Source: UBA1240 sp045599185
GTDB lineage: Bacteria; Spirochaetota; Spirochaetia; Treponematales; Treponemataceae
NCBI GenBank assembly: GCA_045599185.1
Contig: JAZRVO010000024.1
Location: forward strand, 1-58,956
Direction: 5' to 3'
DNA length: 58,956 bases
The translations under genes and the position numbers were made by a program. Shown piece by piece: positions 34,260-42,252 of the stretch. The stretch's first letter is position 1. Each line of letters begins with the position of its first letter. The notes beneath the pieces were generated by a model that saw nothing but the letters and a program-made list of their open reading frames with translations, searched no databases and was not told the DNA's origin.

Positions 34260-35564
34260 CTAGGCATCGCCGCCAACAGTTTTGCCGCCCAAACCTCTGG
34301 AATTACGCCTTTCGTGCGCCATAAGTGCGTCAAAATCTGCTTTCGGGTCACAGTTTTCTTCTATATTAAGGGCGGTTTTATGCAGACGCCTTAAACAATC
34401 CGATTTTTCATTATAGCCCAGCTTGGATTTTTCAATGCAGTCGCTTAAAACCGATATGCTTTCGTCGTACACATTCAGCGGTACGGGAAAAGGATGTCCG
34501 TCTTTACCGCCGTGGGCAAAAGAAAAACGTGCCGGATCTTTAAAACGGCTTGGCGTACCGTAAATTACTTCGCTTACCAAAGTAAGTGCCTGCAGTGTGC
34601 GCGGTCCAAGCCCCTGGGTTAAAAGCAGGTCTTCAAATTTTTCACTCTGATTGCCGTAAGCAGTGGCAAGCACAGCGCCAAGACGTTTCAAATCTACATC
34701 CTGGGGCAAAACTTCGTGATGGGCAGGCATTACCAGCGTTTTATAGTCAGAACTAGTAATAATTCTGTTTTCTTCCCGTGCCGCAGGTTTTGGCACTTTA
34801 TCACCGGCAAAAAGTTCCAGCTGTCCGGCCTCGCTTCCGTAATCCTTCAAAAGCCCCTTGTCTTCAAATATTCTGGAAGCTTCTGCAATTACTTTATCCG
34901 GCCGTTCTGCCGCAATGGTTAAAATGCTGCTGCGCGTATCTGCCGCGTTTTCATCGGTTAAATTCAAAATTGCACCGGCGTTTTCACCAACAACCGCTGC
35001 GTGCGGTTCATTTACAAAGGACTGCAAATCCAGCGAACACCAGTGATAGCGCCGCGCCGTCTGGGTTGCGCCGTTCATTCCCTGCTGAACAACCGCCCAG
35101 TTGCCAGTGTTTGTTACTATAAAATTGTGCTGGTAAAGCTGAAAACCGTCCTGCAGTGCCGTATTGTCAACTTTTGCACACAGTTTGCTGGCACGTACAA
35201 GTTCGTCACCGTTTAAACCGGTAGCATCACTTAAAAACAGCAGTTCGTCAGGGGTTTTTCTGGAATATTTACCGCGGCCGCCGCAAACGCAAATTCCAAG
35301 TTCGTGGGCACGAGGATTAAGGCCGCGCTTAAGTGCGTACATTACACTGGTAGTAATGCCGGAAGAATGCCAGTCCATGCCAAGCACCGCCCCAAGCGAC
35401 TGAAACCACAAAGGGTCGCTAAGGCGCAGCAAAACTTCGTCCTTGCCATAATTCAGCACCAGCGATTCAATTATCAGCGTACCCAAATCGCGCATACGGT
35501 CTGCAAGCCATTTAGGCACCGTTCCGCTATGCAAAGGCAAATCAGCATGTCCCGTTCTTTTCAT
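34260..35564 (-). CDS. DUF763 protein
   Basis: This soluble protein of 434 residues has the family signature at the N-terminus (KRTGHADLPLHSGTVPKWL) and the internal block GICVCGGRGKYSRKTPDEL. Near the C-terminus comes LLTQGLGPRTLQALTLVSEVIYGTPS, which looks like a helix-hairpin-helix DNA-binding turn, followed by HGGKDGHPFPVPLNVYD. DUF763 occurs in archaea and thermophiles. A nucleic-acid role is suggested by the HhH-like turn but is not established. It lies upstream of secG, which has its own promoter, so cotranscription is uncertain. Confidence 0.9.
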   Translation of the reverse strand: MKRTGHADLPLHSGTVPKWLADRMRDLGTLIIESLVLNYGKDEVLLRLSDPLWFQSLGAVLGMDWHSSGITTSVMYALKRGLNPRAHELGICVCGGRGKYSRKTPDELLFLSDATGLNGDELVRASKLCAKVDNTALQDGFQLYQHNFIVTNTGNWAVVQQGMNGATQTARRYHWCSLDLQSFVNEPHAAVVGENAGAILNLTDENAADTRSSILTIAAERPDKVIAEASRIFEDKGLLKDYGSEAGQLELFAGDKVPKPAAREENRIITSSDYKTLVMPAHHEVLPQDVDLKRLGAVLATAYGNQSEKFEDLLLTQGLGPRTLQALTLVSEVIYGTPSRFKDPARFSFAHGGKDGHPFPVPLNVYDESISVLSDCIEKSKLGYNEKSDCLRRLHKTALNIEENCDPKADFDALMAHERRNSRGLGGKTVGGDA

Positions 35565-35636
35565 AATTTTTAAACTGAAGAATAGAAAAAAAATCAGGCT
35601 TTTTTCAATTTTTACCTTGAAAAAAGCCCGCTAAAC

Positions 35637-35665
35637 AAAAAAGGCTGTCTGCATACAGCAGACAG
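35637..35665 (-). terminator. Terminator after the rubredoxin gene
   Basis: On the minus strand CTGTCTGC and GCAGACAG form an 8-bp stem with a 5-nt loop, followed by CC and six T. Confidence 0.85.
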
Positions 35666-35691
35666 TCACACCTTCTAAAAAAAACACAGAA

Positions 35692-35850
35692 TTATTCAAT
35701 AATAAATTTATCTTTTCCAGCTCCACATTCCGGGCATTTATAATCAGCAGGAACGTCGGCCCATGCGGTGCCTGGTGCTACATTGCCTTTTGCATCACCT
35801 TCGTCTTTATCGTAAACATGTCCACAATTGTCGCACTGCATTCTTTCCAT
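35692..35850 (-). CDS. Rubredoxin
   Basis: This is a 52-residue one-electron carrier. Cys6-x2-Cys9 (QCDNC) and Cys39-x2-Cys42 (CPEC) bind a single iron. The family core GNVAPGTAWADVPADYKCPECGAGKD is almost canonical. AGGAG lies 7 nt before the ATG at 35848-35850. It has its own promoter and terminator. In anaerobes rubredoxin usually feeds peroxide- or superoxide-reducing enzymes; no such partner is adjacent. The gene is short and easily missed by length cut-offs. Confidence 0.95.
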   Translation of the reverse strand: MERMQCDNCGHVYDKDEGDAKGNVAPGTAWADVPADYKCPECGAGKDKFIIE

Positions 35851-35916
35851 GACAAACTCCTTTATTAATTCAATTGGTTTATTCTTTCAAGAAAAAACAC
35901 CAAAGTAGATATTTCT

Positions 35917-35944
35917 ATTATAAGCGTAAAAAGAAATACTGCAA
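35917..35944 (-). promoter_or_regulatory. Promoter of the rubredoxin gene
   Basis: TTGCAG (35939-35944) and TATAAT (35917-35922) are 16 bp apart on the minus strand, about 67 bp before the ATG. A second, weaker pair (TTGAAA, 17 bp, TAATAA) lies closer to the gene. Confidence 0.6.
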
Positions 35945-36059
35945 GTGGCTTTTTGCTTTTTTGCCAAAATTTTCAGGCAAAAACCGGTTTTTACGGTACA
36001 TTCAGCAAGGCAAATCTTTAAAATCTCCAGTACGTTTTTCTAAAAATTCTAATTTTGCT

Positions 36060-36093
36060 TTGCAAATGAAGTAAGTGGCATTATAATGTCACT
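36060..36093 (+). promoter_or_regulatory. Promoter with a 20-bp palindrome over the -10
   Basis: TTGCAA (36060-36065) and TATAAT (36082-36087) are 16 bp apart. A near-perfect inverted repeat AGTGGCATTATAATGTCACT (36074-36093, one mismatch) covers the -10 completely, as an operator would. It lies 46 bp before the GTG start of the dCache sensor gene. Confidence 0.6.
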
Positions 36094-36138
36094 GTATTTT
36101 CAGTTTTTTTCAAATTTTACTTTCTTACAGGAAAAATT

Positions 36139-38292
36139 GTGGAAACAAAGCAGATAAAAATAAGCATTACGACTTTTTTCAGGATTTCGCTGTACCTTGT
36201 AGGAATCTTCGCATCTCTGATTCTGTTTGCGGCAACAACAATGTCGCAGTACCGGGGAATGATTAAGGATGCCCAGTTTAATTTGGAAAACAACGCCCGC
36301 TTTGTGGCAAACAGCGTAAGCAAAACCCTTGAATTCTACAAAAATCAGACATCAGTTACCGGGCACATGCCGGCATTCAGTGAGGAAGGAACGAATTCTG
36401 AAATTAAGCAGCAGATTTTGAAAAACATGACCGGCACTTACGAATTCAACAGAGCAGACATACTGGACGACAACGGCTATTCCATGAGCAGCGGAAAATT
36501 TGTCGGCGACCGGGATTTTTTCATACAGGCGCAAAACGGCAACGTGTTCATAACAGTTCCGGTTGAAGAAACGAACAGAGCAGAAAACATTCAGAACATA
36601 ATAATCAGCGTACCAATCTGGAAAAATCAGGAAAATCCGCAGACCATTGGTGCAATTTACTTTGAACTGGCTTCAAAAACAATTTACGATTCCGTTATTT
36701 TTGCAAAGGCAAATCCCCAGGCACGGTTTGCAATTTTTGACCGTTACTTTACGCCGCTGATGGCAGAAGGCGGACAGCTTTCCGAAGCGCAGGAAATTAT
36801 GGGCGCAGTTAAAAAGAACGGTCAGGCATCATTTATAGAAAAAAAAGGGCTGAAAGGAAATTCGGCAATATTTGCGCGCAGCACAATTGAAAACACGGAC
36901 GGCTGGCAGATTGTGATTTACACGCCAACTGCAAGCATTTTAAAAGGCTTTCATAAAATGGTGCAGGCAAGAATATACAGCCTTTTAATTTTAATCATCA
37001 TTACCGAACTGACGGTTTCAATTATAAACAGAAAAGTGTGCAAGCCGATTATACAGACCTGCCAGCAGCTGGAAAAAGCCGCCAACGGCAACCTTACCAG
37101 CCTTTCGCTGGAAGAAACCTTTGTTGCCGAAGCCGACAGAATTGAAAAATCGGCCAGCAAGCTTATAGACAAGCTGAACATTTCGATTGCCCTAGAAGAA
37201 GATTTCGGCAACAGTTCAACGCTGAGCGACTTAATTTCAACTTCTGTCCTTAAAACGATTTTAAGCTTTTACAAAACGTCCCAGTATGAAGGCCTGAACC
37301 TGATTTTAAGCGAAAGCAACGGTGCTTTTCTGATGGATTCAAGCCCGATAAGCGGTAATATAGCACCACTTCGCAGTGACTTGCCGCCGATAAAATCGAT
37401 AAAAGTTGAATCACGCATCATCGGCACAATTGAATTTCAGCTTGCAGAAAACAGCAGGGTAAACGAAATTGAAGCACGTCAGATAATTGCCAGCATCGGC
37501 GAACAGCTTTCGCTTTTTGCCGAATCCAATTACCGGCACAGTTTGTACCATAAATCCCAGGTGGCAAAATTGCAGCGCAGTTTGGGCGGCCTTGCAAGGG
37601 CAAACACAAAGATTTTAAACGTGCTCAACCCGCTTATTGCCAGATTTTCAGAAACGCCAAGCGAAGAATTTTTAAGCATGTCGCCGCTTAAACTGGAAAA
37701 AGAAAAAATCGGCGTAATAAGTTCACTGCGCCAGATTACCGGCCAGATAGACCGGGCCGTAGAAACTTCCGTAAGAAGCGAACTTGTAAGCAGCCTAACC
37801 GAAGCGCCCTACACGATTGAAGAACTTGTAAGTTCGGTTAAAAAAATTGAACTGCCCGAACTGCCGCACACAAAATATACTATAAACGTGCAGGCAAGCC
37901 CCGTTTTGCCCAAAGCTTTGTTTGGCGACATAAAATACATTACGCGCCTTATAATGTGGAATGAAGAAATTATTTTGAAAAACGGTGAAACCAACGCAGT
38001 AAGCGTAAATATTGATGCATCAAAGGGAACTTACAACTGCAACTTGCAAATTACGCTGAAAAACAGCATAACGCGCTTTTCTGTCCAGTACATGCAGCGC
38101 ATAAAAGCCTATCTTAACGGCGATTTTATGGCGTTTGGCGAAACGGAAAATTTAAGCAACGTAAGCTGGCGTTTAATTTCAATTATCCGCATTGTAAAAA
38201 TGCACAACGGCAAAATTGAAATAAACCAGGACGAACAGAACGGCGTAAAAATTGAAATAATGTTGCCGCAAGTAGAAGTCAGCAAGGAATAA
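36139..38292 (+). CDS. Membrane sensor with dCache, HAMP and degenerate histidine-kinase-like output
   Basis: This sensor of 717 residues starts at GTG (36139-36141) with AGGAA upstream. TM1 lies at about 12-32, followed by a periplasmic Cache-type domain (about 35-265) containing DILDDNGYSMSSGKFVGDRDFF. TM2 lies at about 277-297, then a HAMP-like linker. About 360-470 looks GAF-like. The C-terminal 170 residues, ending NVSWRLISIIRIVKMHNGKIEINQDEQ, resemble the last part of a HATPase fold (the usual pattern is GLsIVk.iv..HgG.I). No phosphoacceptor His box, N box or clear G boxes are visible. It likely transmits a signal by contact, not by phosphorylation. The EAL gene follows after one base, so the two are coupled. 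Confidence 0.75.
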   Translation: METKQIKISITTFFRISLYLVGIFASLILFAATTMSQYRGMIKDAQFNLENNARFVANSVSKTLEFYKNQTSVTGHMPAFSEEGTNSEIKQQILKNMTGTYEFNRADILDDNGYSMSSGKFVGDRDFFIQAQNGNVFITVPVEETNRAENIQNIIISVPIWKNQENPQTIGAIYFELASKTIYDSVIFAKANPQARFAIFDRYFTPLMAEGGQLSEAQEIMGAVKKNGQASFIEKKGLKGNSAIFARSTIENTDGWQIVIYTPTASILKGFHKMVQARIYSLLILIIITELTVSIINRKVCKPIIQTCQQLEKAANGNLTSLSLEETFVAEADRIEKSASKLIDKLNISIALEEDFGNSSTLSDLISTSVLKTILSFYKTSQYEGLNLILSESNGAFLMDSSPISGNIAPLRSDLPPIKSIKVESRIIGTIEFQLAENSRVNEIEARQIIASIGEQLSLFAESNYRHSLYHKSQVAKLQRSLGGLARANTKILNVLNPLIARFSETPSEEFLSMSPLKLEKEKIGVISSLRQITGQIDRAVETSVRSELVSSLTEAPYTIEELVSSVKKIELPELPHTKYTINVQASPVLPKALFGDIKYITRLIMWNEEIILKNGETNAVSVNIDASKGTYNCNLQITLKNSITRFSVQYMQRIKAYLNGDFMAFGETENLSNVSWRLISIIRIVKMHNGKIEINQDEQNGVKIEIMLPQVEVSKE

Positions 38293-38293
38293 T

Positions 38294-39724
38294 ATGAACA
38301 AAGAACAGATAATTGCCGGACAGATTGAATCAATTCAGGAAAAAATAAGCCAGATTGACCAGATTAGCAATGGCGAATGCACCCACATCACCGGGCCGCT
38401 GCGCAAATCAATTGGAGAACTGGTAGAAAACCTTAGCCTTACAGACCAGCGTTTTGACATTAACAATTTTTCTTCAGTTTACAAAACCGTCAACAGAATT
38501 CTTGAGCAGAACGAACGGAATAAATACGGCACAATCTGCGGCAACGTAAAAAGAATGCAGCTTATAAACCAGACCATCGGATTTCCCAATGGTACGAAGG
38601 TTTTGGGAAAATTTTTCGGCGGAATAAAACCGCTTCTGGACGAAGACGAAATTATAGCAACCCCGGGCGGCGACATTTTTTTAATAATATGCAAAACGGA
38701 ACATATTGAAGTTCTGCTGAATTATTTTGAAGACAAGAAGATTTTTTACGACAACGACAAAGCCGTAGCAGTAGAAAGCATTTTAACAGTAAACCGCACG
38801 CTTGAACGGTACAAAACTTTTATTGACGTGATGAACGGCCTTGTACCAATCGTAAATTACGCAAAGGAAATTTCAAGACAGAAAGGCAACGGGTTTACGC
38901 CTAACAGAAAAAACTTTGTGCTTTACGTAGACGACAAGGTTGACGAAGCCTTAAGGCAAAGTCAGGTAATAGAAACTATTTTTTCCGTTGCGCTGCTGAA
39001 CAACGAGTTTATGGTTTATTACCAGCCGAAAGTTGATTTGCGCAATTACACGCTTACAGGCGCCGAAGCCCTTTGCAGATGGAACCACGACGGAAAAATG
39101 ATTTTCCCGGATCAGTTCATTCCCGTTCTGGAAAAAAACAACAGCATTTCTGACCTTGATTTTTACATGATAGAAAACGTCTGCGCTGACATTCGCCAGT
39201 GGCTGGATGAAGGCCGGAAGATGGTTCAAATTTCTATAAACTTATCAAGGGGCAGCATAACCCAGCCAAATTTGGCAGAACGCATTCTTAAAATTATTGA
39301 TAAATACAACGTTCCGCACAAATACATTCAGATTGAACTTACAGAAACCAGCAATGACGTAAAGTTTGCAGACCTGCAAAGCATTGCAAACGCGCTTCGC
39401 AACGCAAACATAAGCATTGCAATTGACGATTTCGGCATCGGCTACTCGTCACTAAGCCTCATCCGCTACCTGCCGTGGAACATGGTAAAAATTGACAAGT
39501 CGCTTCTGCACGAAAACGAAAACCCGGACGAAGACCAGCATCTGGTATTCAAGTCGGTTGTGGCAATGGTGCAAACTTTGGGCATTGAGTGCATTGTAGA
39601 AGGCGTTGAAGACGTTGCAGACATTCAGCTGCTTAAGGAAAATAACTGCTATCTGGCACAAGGCTATTATTTTGACAAGCCCCTGTCCAAAATGGATTTT
39701 TATAACCGGCTTAACGCCCTGTAA
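38294..39724 (+). CDS. EAL-domain c-di-GMP phosphodiesterase with degenerate GGDEF
   Basis: This cytoplasmic protein of 476 residues has a degenerate GGDEF at about 75-190 (PGGDIF instead of GGDEF). An EAL domain follows at about 225-470 with its catalytic set intact: GAEALCRW, INLSR, ELTETS, DDFGIGYSS, KIDKS, EGVE and QGYYFDKP. It should hydrolyse c-di-GMP to pGpG, with the GGDEF remnant perhaps sensing GTP or mediating dimerisation. It has no membrane segment. It starts one base after the dCache sensor stop, so that sensor is the probable controller. AAGGA precedes the ATG. Confidence 0.92.
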   Translation: MNKEQIIAGQIESIQEKISQIDQISNGECTHITGPLRKSIGELVENLSLTDQRFDINNFSSVYKTVNRILEQNERNKYGTICGNVKRMQLINQTIGFPNGTKVLGKFFGGIKPLLDEDEIIATPGGDIFLIICKTEHIEVLLNYFEDKKIFYDNDKAVAVESILTVNRTLERYKTFIDVMNGLVPIVNYAKEISRQKGNGFTPNRKNFVLYVDDKVDEALRQSQVIETIFSVALLNNEFMVYYQPKVDLRNYTLTGAEALCRWNHDGKMIFPDQFIPVLEKNNSISDLDFYMIENVCADIRQWLDEGRKMVQISINLSRGSITQPNLAERILKIIDKYNVPHKYIQIELTETSNDVKFADLQSIANALRNANISIAIDDFGIGYSSLSLIRYLPWNMVKIDKSLLHENENPDEDQHLVFKSVVAMVQTLGIECIVEGVEDVADIQLLKENNCYLAQGYYFDKPLSKMDFYNRLNAL

Positions 39725-39737
39725 ACTGCGCTGCGGA

Positions 39738-40298
39738 CTAGTATTCTTTTAACGGCAGCGAACCGCCGCTTTTGTGAACAGACCTTACAAAATCGAAAGT
39801 TGCCTTTTCACCTTTTTCAGCAAGCATGTCAAGCAGAAATTCCAGTTTTGCCGCGGTCTGGGCGTGCATAAGGTGCCTGCCCCTGCCACGCAGAAAATAG
39901 TTCAAAGTATCGCGGTCAGTGTATTTTTTGCCGTTATAAACTTTGGAAGCAGCAATTCTGTCGCAGAACATTTCTATTATGTAGTTTTCGTCCATCGGAA
40001 CAGGTTCAACCTGCTTTGTAACGCAGTTGTAATCTGTCCAGTATTCAAAATGGTGCTTGTTGTGCCCTTTGTGGTGCATCCATGCCCGGCTAAAACCGTT
40101 GGTTTCCCGTTCCATTTCGTTAGGCGACCTTGTACCCTGATAATATTTTGCACCGGGAACAAATTCAATTGGAAGATATTTGGACAAATCGTGGCCAAGC
40201 CCCTGAAAAAATATGCCGCATCTGGCACAGTGAATGATAACCATGTGCCGGTGTCTGGTAATTGTACGGAAATGTCTGTAAGCCGAAATAAGATTCAA
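39738..40298 (-). CDS. DUF5662 family protein, possible metal-dependent
   Basis: This soluble protein of 186 residues has many His/Asp clusters: GHDLSKYLPIEF near the N-terminus, HHKGHNKHHFEYW in the middle, DENYIIEMFCDRIAAS and TLNYFLRGRGRHLMH after it. The HD-like doublet and the spaced His residues suggest an HD-domain-like metal site, but the canonical phosphohydrolase order is not proven. It lies 21 bp downstream of crcB and probably shares its transcript. It is convergent with the EAL gene. The family is common in Firmicutes and phages and has no assigned function. Confidence 0.82.
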   Translation of the reverse strand: MNLISAYRHFRTITRHRHMVIIHCARCGIFFQGLGHDLSKYLPIEFVPGAKYYQGTRSPNEMERETNGFSRAWMHHKGHNKHHFEYWTDYNCVTKQVEPVPMDENYIIEMFCDRIAASKVYNGKKYTDRDTLNYFLRGRGRHLMHAQTAAKLEFLLDMLAEKGEKATFDFVRSVHKSGGSLPLKEY

Positions 40299-40319
40299 AT
40301 TGTTACCCTGAAAAACGTA

Positions 40320-40706
40320 CTAAATGGAAGAAACTGAACATATTCTGCGCGCTGTGAAAAAGCCCAGAAAAACCATGACCAGCCCCAAAACAAGGCTAAG
40401 CGCGCTGTAAGTAACGCCCAAAACAAAAGCACCATTTTTAATTAAATTGTAACTTTCTAGCGAAAATGTTGAAAAAGTAGTAAAACCGCCGCAAAAGCCG
40501 GTTTTTAAAAGCAAAACTGAAGAATTTTTAAAGTTTTTTTCGCTGCCAAGCCCGGTAATAAAACCAATTAAAAAACTGCCAAGCAAATTGCACAAAAACG
40601 TTTGCAGCGGAAAACCCTTGAAAGGCAAAAAACTGAATGCATACCGCAGCATAGAACCAGCTGCGCCGCCAAAAGCAACAAATAAAAAATTTTTTAATAC
40701 AAGCAT
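40320..40706 (-). CDS. crcB: Fluoride channel CrcB/Fluc
   Basis: This small membrane protein of 128 residues with four predicted helices is the dimeric fluoride exporter. Signature segments are GGAAGSMLRY near the N-terminus, NLLGSFLIG, and GFCGGFTTFSTFS, with the Phe-box and the Na+ site region. The ATG at 40704-40706 has no Shine-Dalgarno, and a promoter lies only 8 bp upstream, so the mRNA may be leaderless. It is cotranscribed with the DUF5662 gene. I found no fluoride riboswitch upstream. Confidence 0.94.
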   Translation of the reverse strand: MLVLKNFLFVAFGGAAGSMLRYAFSFLPFKGFPLQTFLCNLLGSFLIGFITGLGSEKNFKNSSVLLLKTGFCGGFTTFSTFSLESYNLIKNGAFVLGVTYSALSLVLGLVMVFLGFFTARRICSVSSI

Positions 40707-40714
40707 GAAAACAA

Positions 40715-40742
40715 TTTAAACAATTTTCACGTATTTTTGCAA
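40715..40742 (-). promoter_or_regulatory. crcB promoter placing the start codon close to +1
   Basis: TTGCAA (40737-40742) and TTTAAA (40715-40720) are 16 bp apart on the minus strand. Only 8 bp separate the -10 from the ATG, so transcription would start at or next to the start codon. Confidence 0.5.
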
Positions 40743-41006
40743 TATTTTTACAAGCCGGAATGACAGGTTTTGAAAAATACGCCGGGTTAAAGCGTGCTGA
40801 CGATTTAACCCAATGCATTCGCCGTTTTTATGACTGGCAACAAACCATAATTTCAAAAAAACTTCCTGTATTTTTTAGCAATTAAAAGCCTTTTTAAACT
40901 CCTTAAAAACATAAAAAATGCGCCGCTTTCAGGCATTCCTTCAATAAAAATGCCCAAAAACAGCGCCCTGCCCCACCCAAACCGGCGCACATTTTTTTAG
41001 CCTTTT
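40743..41006. other. Intergenic region with one inverted repeat
   Basis: Between crcB and the exonuclease-like gene, GGGTTAAA (40784-40791) and TTTAACCC (40804-40811) form a perfect 8-bp stem with a 12-nt loop. There is no T-run directly after it on either strand. I see no gene and no tRNA here. Confidence 0.5.
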
Positions 41007-42065
41007 TTAAATTACAGCTTTATTGTCAGCAAACCATGCCGGTGCAAAATTCAGGCGGCTTTTTAACTGCAAAAAACGCAAATAACCTTTCCGCCTGCAA
41101 AATGCAAAATCCTGTGCCGAGCGGATTTTAATGCAAAAATCCAGCCACTGTTTTACAGGAATGCCGTACCGGGTGCACAAAAATCTGGACGTAATTTTTC
41201 CGTAAACTTTGGCAAAGGCACTTTTGCACTTTTCACCAGCCGCACGCAAAAATTTCGGCAACCTAAATCTGCCCGTTTCTTCGGCTGCACTAATATTGCC
41301 AATCACCTTTGAATGTTCTTCAAGCACCGCGTAAGTTTCTGCATAGGTTCTGGCAATTTCGTATTTTCTCACCAGTTCCTGCGGCATGCAGCCGGCAAAC
41401 TGTGCCAAAGTGTCAGCGTCCGGGGCATTGCCGTTTTGCACACCATTTTTGCTGAAAAGCGAAGCAAAAGAACGTTCCACATCGTGGTACAAAAATTCAA
41501 ATGTTGGCGAAAAATTCTTGCTTGTGGCAATTTTTCGCAAGATTCGTGCGGTATTAAACGCGCCGGCAAGAGCCGTGTGGCGTTTGCCCACAAACTGGCA
41601 GCGGGAAAGCTGCAATGCAGAATCAAAAGAAACGGCATTTTTCGCCTGCAAAATATCGCCGAAAGTTTTCTGCAAATCAACAAAAGTCTTTAACGGTTCC
41701 AAAAGGTCGTAACGGTGCCGGGCTTTTGCGCTTATTTCGTCCCAAATCTGTTTATAGTCCTGTTCACTCCAGCAGTAAGTACTTACGTCTTCTGCGCCCA
41801 GCCAGTTGCAGTATTCGCTGAACACGCTTACAAAATCTTTTGCGTCTTCAAGCATTTTGCCGGTAATGCCGGTAAGCTGGGTTGTTGCCAAAGAAAGACA
41901 GCAGTACGAGGGTTTTACCAAAGCCAGAAAAGTGCTTTCAATGTTGTAGTTTTCGTCAAGCATAACTGCGCCAAATTGAATAATTTCGTGACTAAGCAAA
42001 GGCAAAAAGCGGCGCTGTTTTGGTGAAAGTTCAGCCATTTCAATGTTAATGCAAACGTGTTTCAT
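41007..42065 (-). CDS. DEDDh exonuclease-fold protein, probably catalytically impaired
   Basis: This soluble protein of 352 residues starts at the ATG at 42063-42065, with an unusually G-rich ribosome site (AGGGGG) 7 nt upstream. Residues 1-185 have the RNase T/DnaQ exonuclease layout. Of the four acidic metal ligands, the first Asp is Asn7 (INIEM, where Glu9 is kept), the Asp in SEQDYKQIW (Asp103) is kept, and the final HxAxxD motif reads His163-TALA-Gly168, losing the last Asp. Two ligands are therefore replaced. The C-terminal 160 residues are helical and unrecognised. It may bind nucleic acid without cutting. It is monocistronic. Confidence 0.78.
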   Translation of the reverse strand: MKHVCINIEMAELSPKQRRFLPLLSHEIIQFGAVMLDENYNIESTFLALVKPSYCCLSLATTQLTGITGKMLEDAKDFVSVFSEYCNWLGAEDVSTYCWSEQDYKQIWDEISAKARHRYDLLEPLKTFVDLQKTFGDILQAKNAVSFDSALQLSRCQFVGKRHTALAGAFNTARILRKIATSKNFSPTFEFLYHDVERSFASLFSKNGVQNGNAPDADTLAQFAGCMPQELVRKYEIARTYAETYAVLEEHSKVIGNISAAEETGRFRLPKFLRAAGEKCKSAFAKVYGKITSRFLCTRYGIPVKQWLDFCIKIRSAQDFAFCRRKGYLRFLQLKSRLNFAPAWFADNKAVI

Positions 42066-42215
42066 AATTTTCCCCCTGTGCTTTTTAGACAAAGCTTTTA
42101 AGTTTTGCAAACCATTCACGGTTTGCTGCCGTTGATAACAGCACTATAAAACGGGGAAAGTATAAAAAAACGATACTGCAAAAAATATTTTTAAATTTTT
42201 TACCAAATCATCAGA

Positions 42216-42252
42216 AACCTTGATTTTCCCAGGAACGGAAAAAATCAAGGTT
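42216..42252 (-). terminator. Hairpin at the stop codon of the 1547-residue sensor gene
   Basis: AACCTTGATTTT and AAAATCAAGGTT form a 12-bp stem that includes the stop codon region. No long T-run follows, so termination efficiency is uncertain. Confidence 0.5.

Noticed and set aside
33851..34351. Long version of secG starting inside DUF763
   Set aside because: The extra 65 residues overlap the 3' end of the DUF763 gene, lie upstream of the proposed promoter and lack SecG similarity; the ATG at 34156 has a good ribosome site.
40707..41006. Fluoride riboswitch before crcB
   Set aside because: The expected pseudoknot core and the conserved 3' segment of the crcB motif are not recognisable; only an unrelated 8-bp stem is present and the promoter lies next to the start codon.
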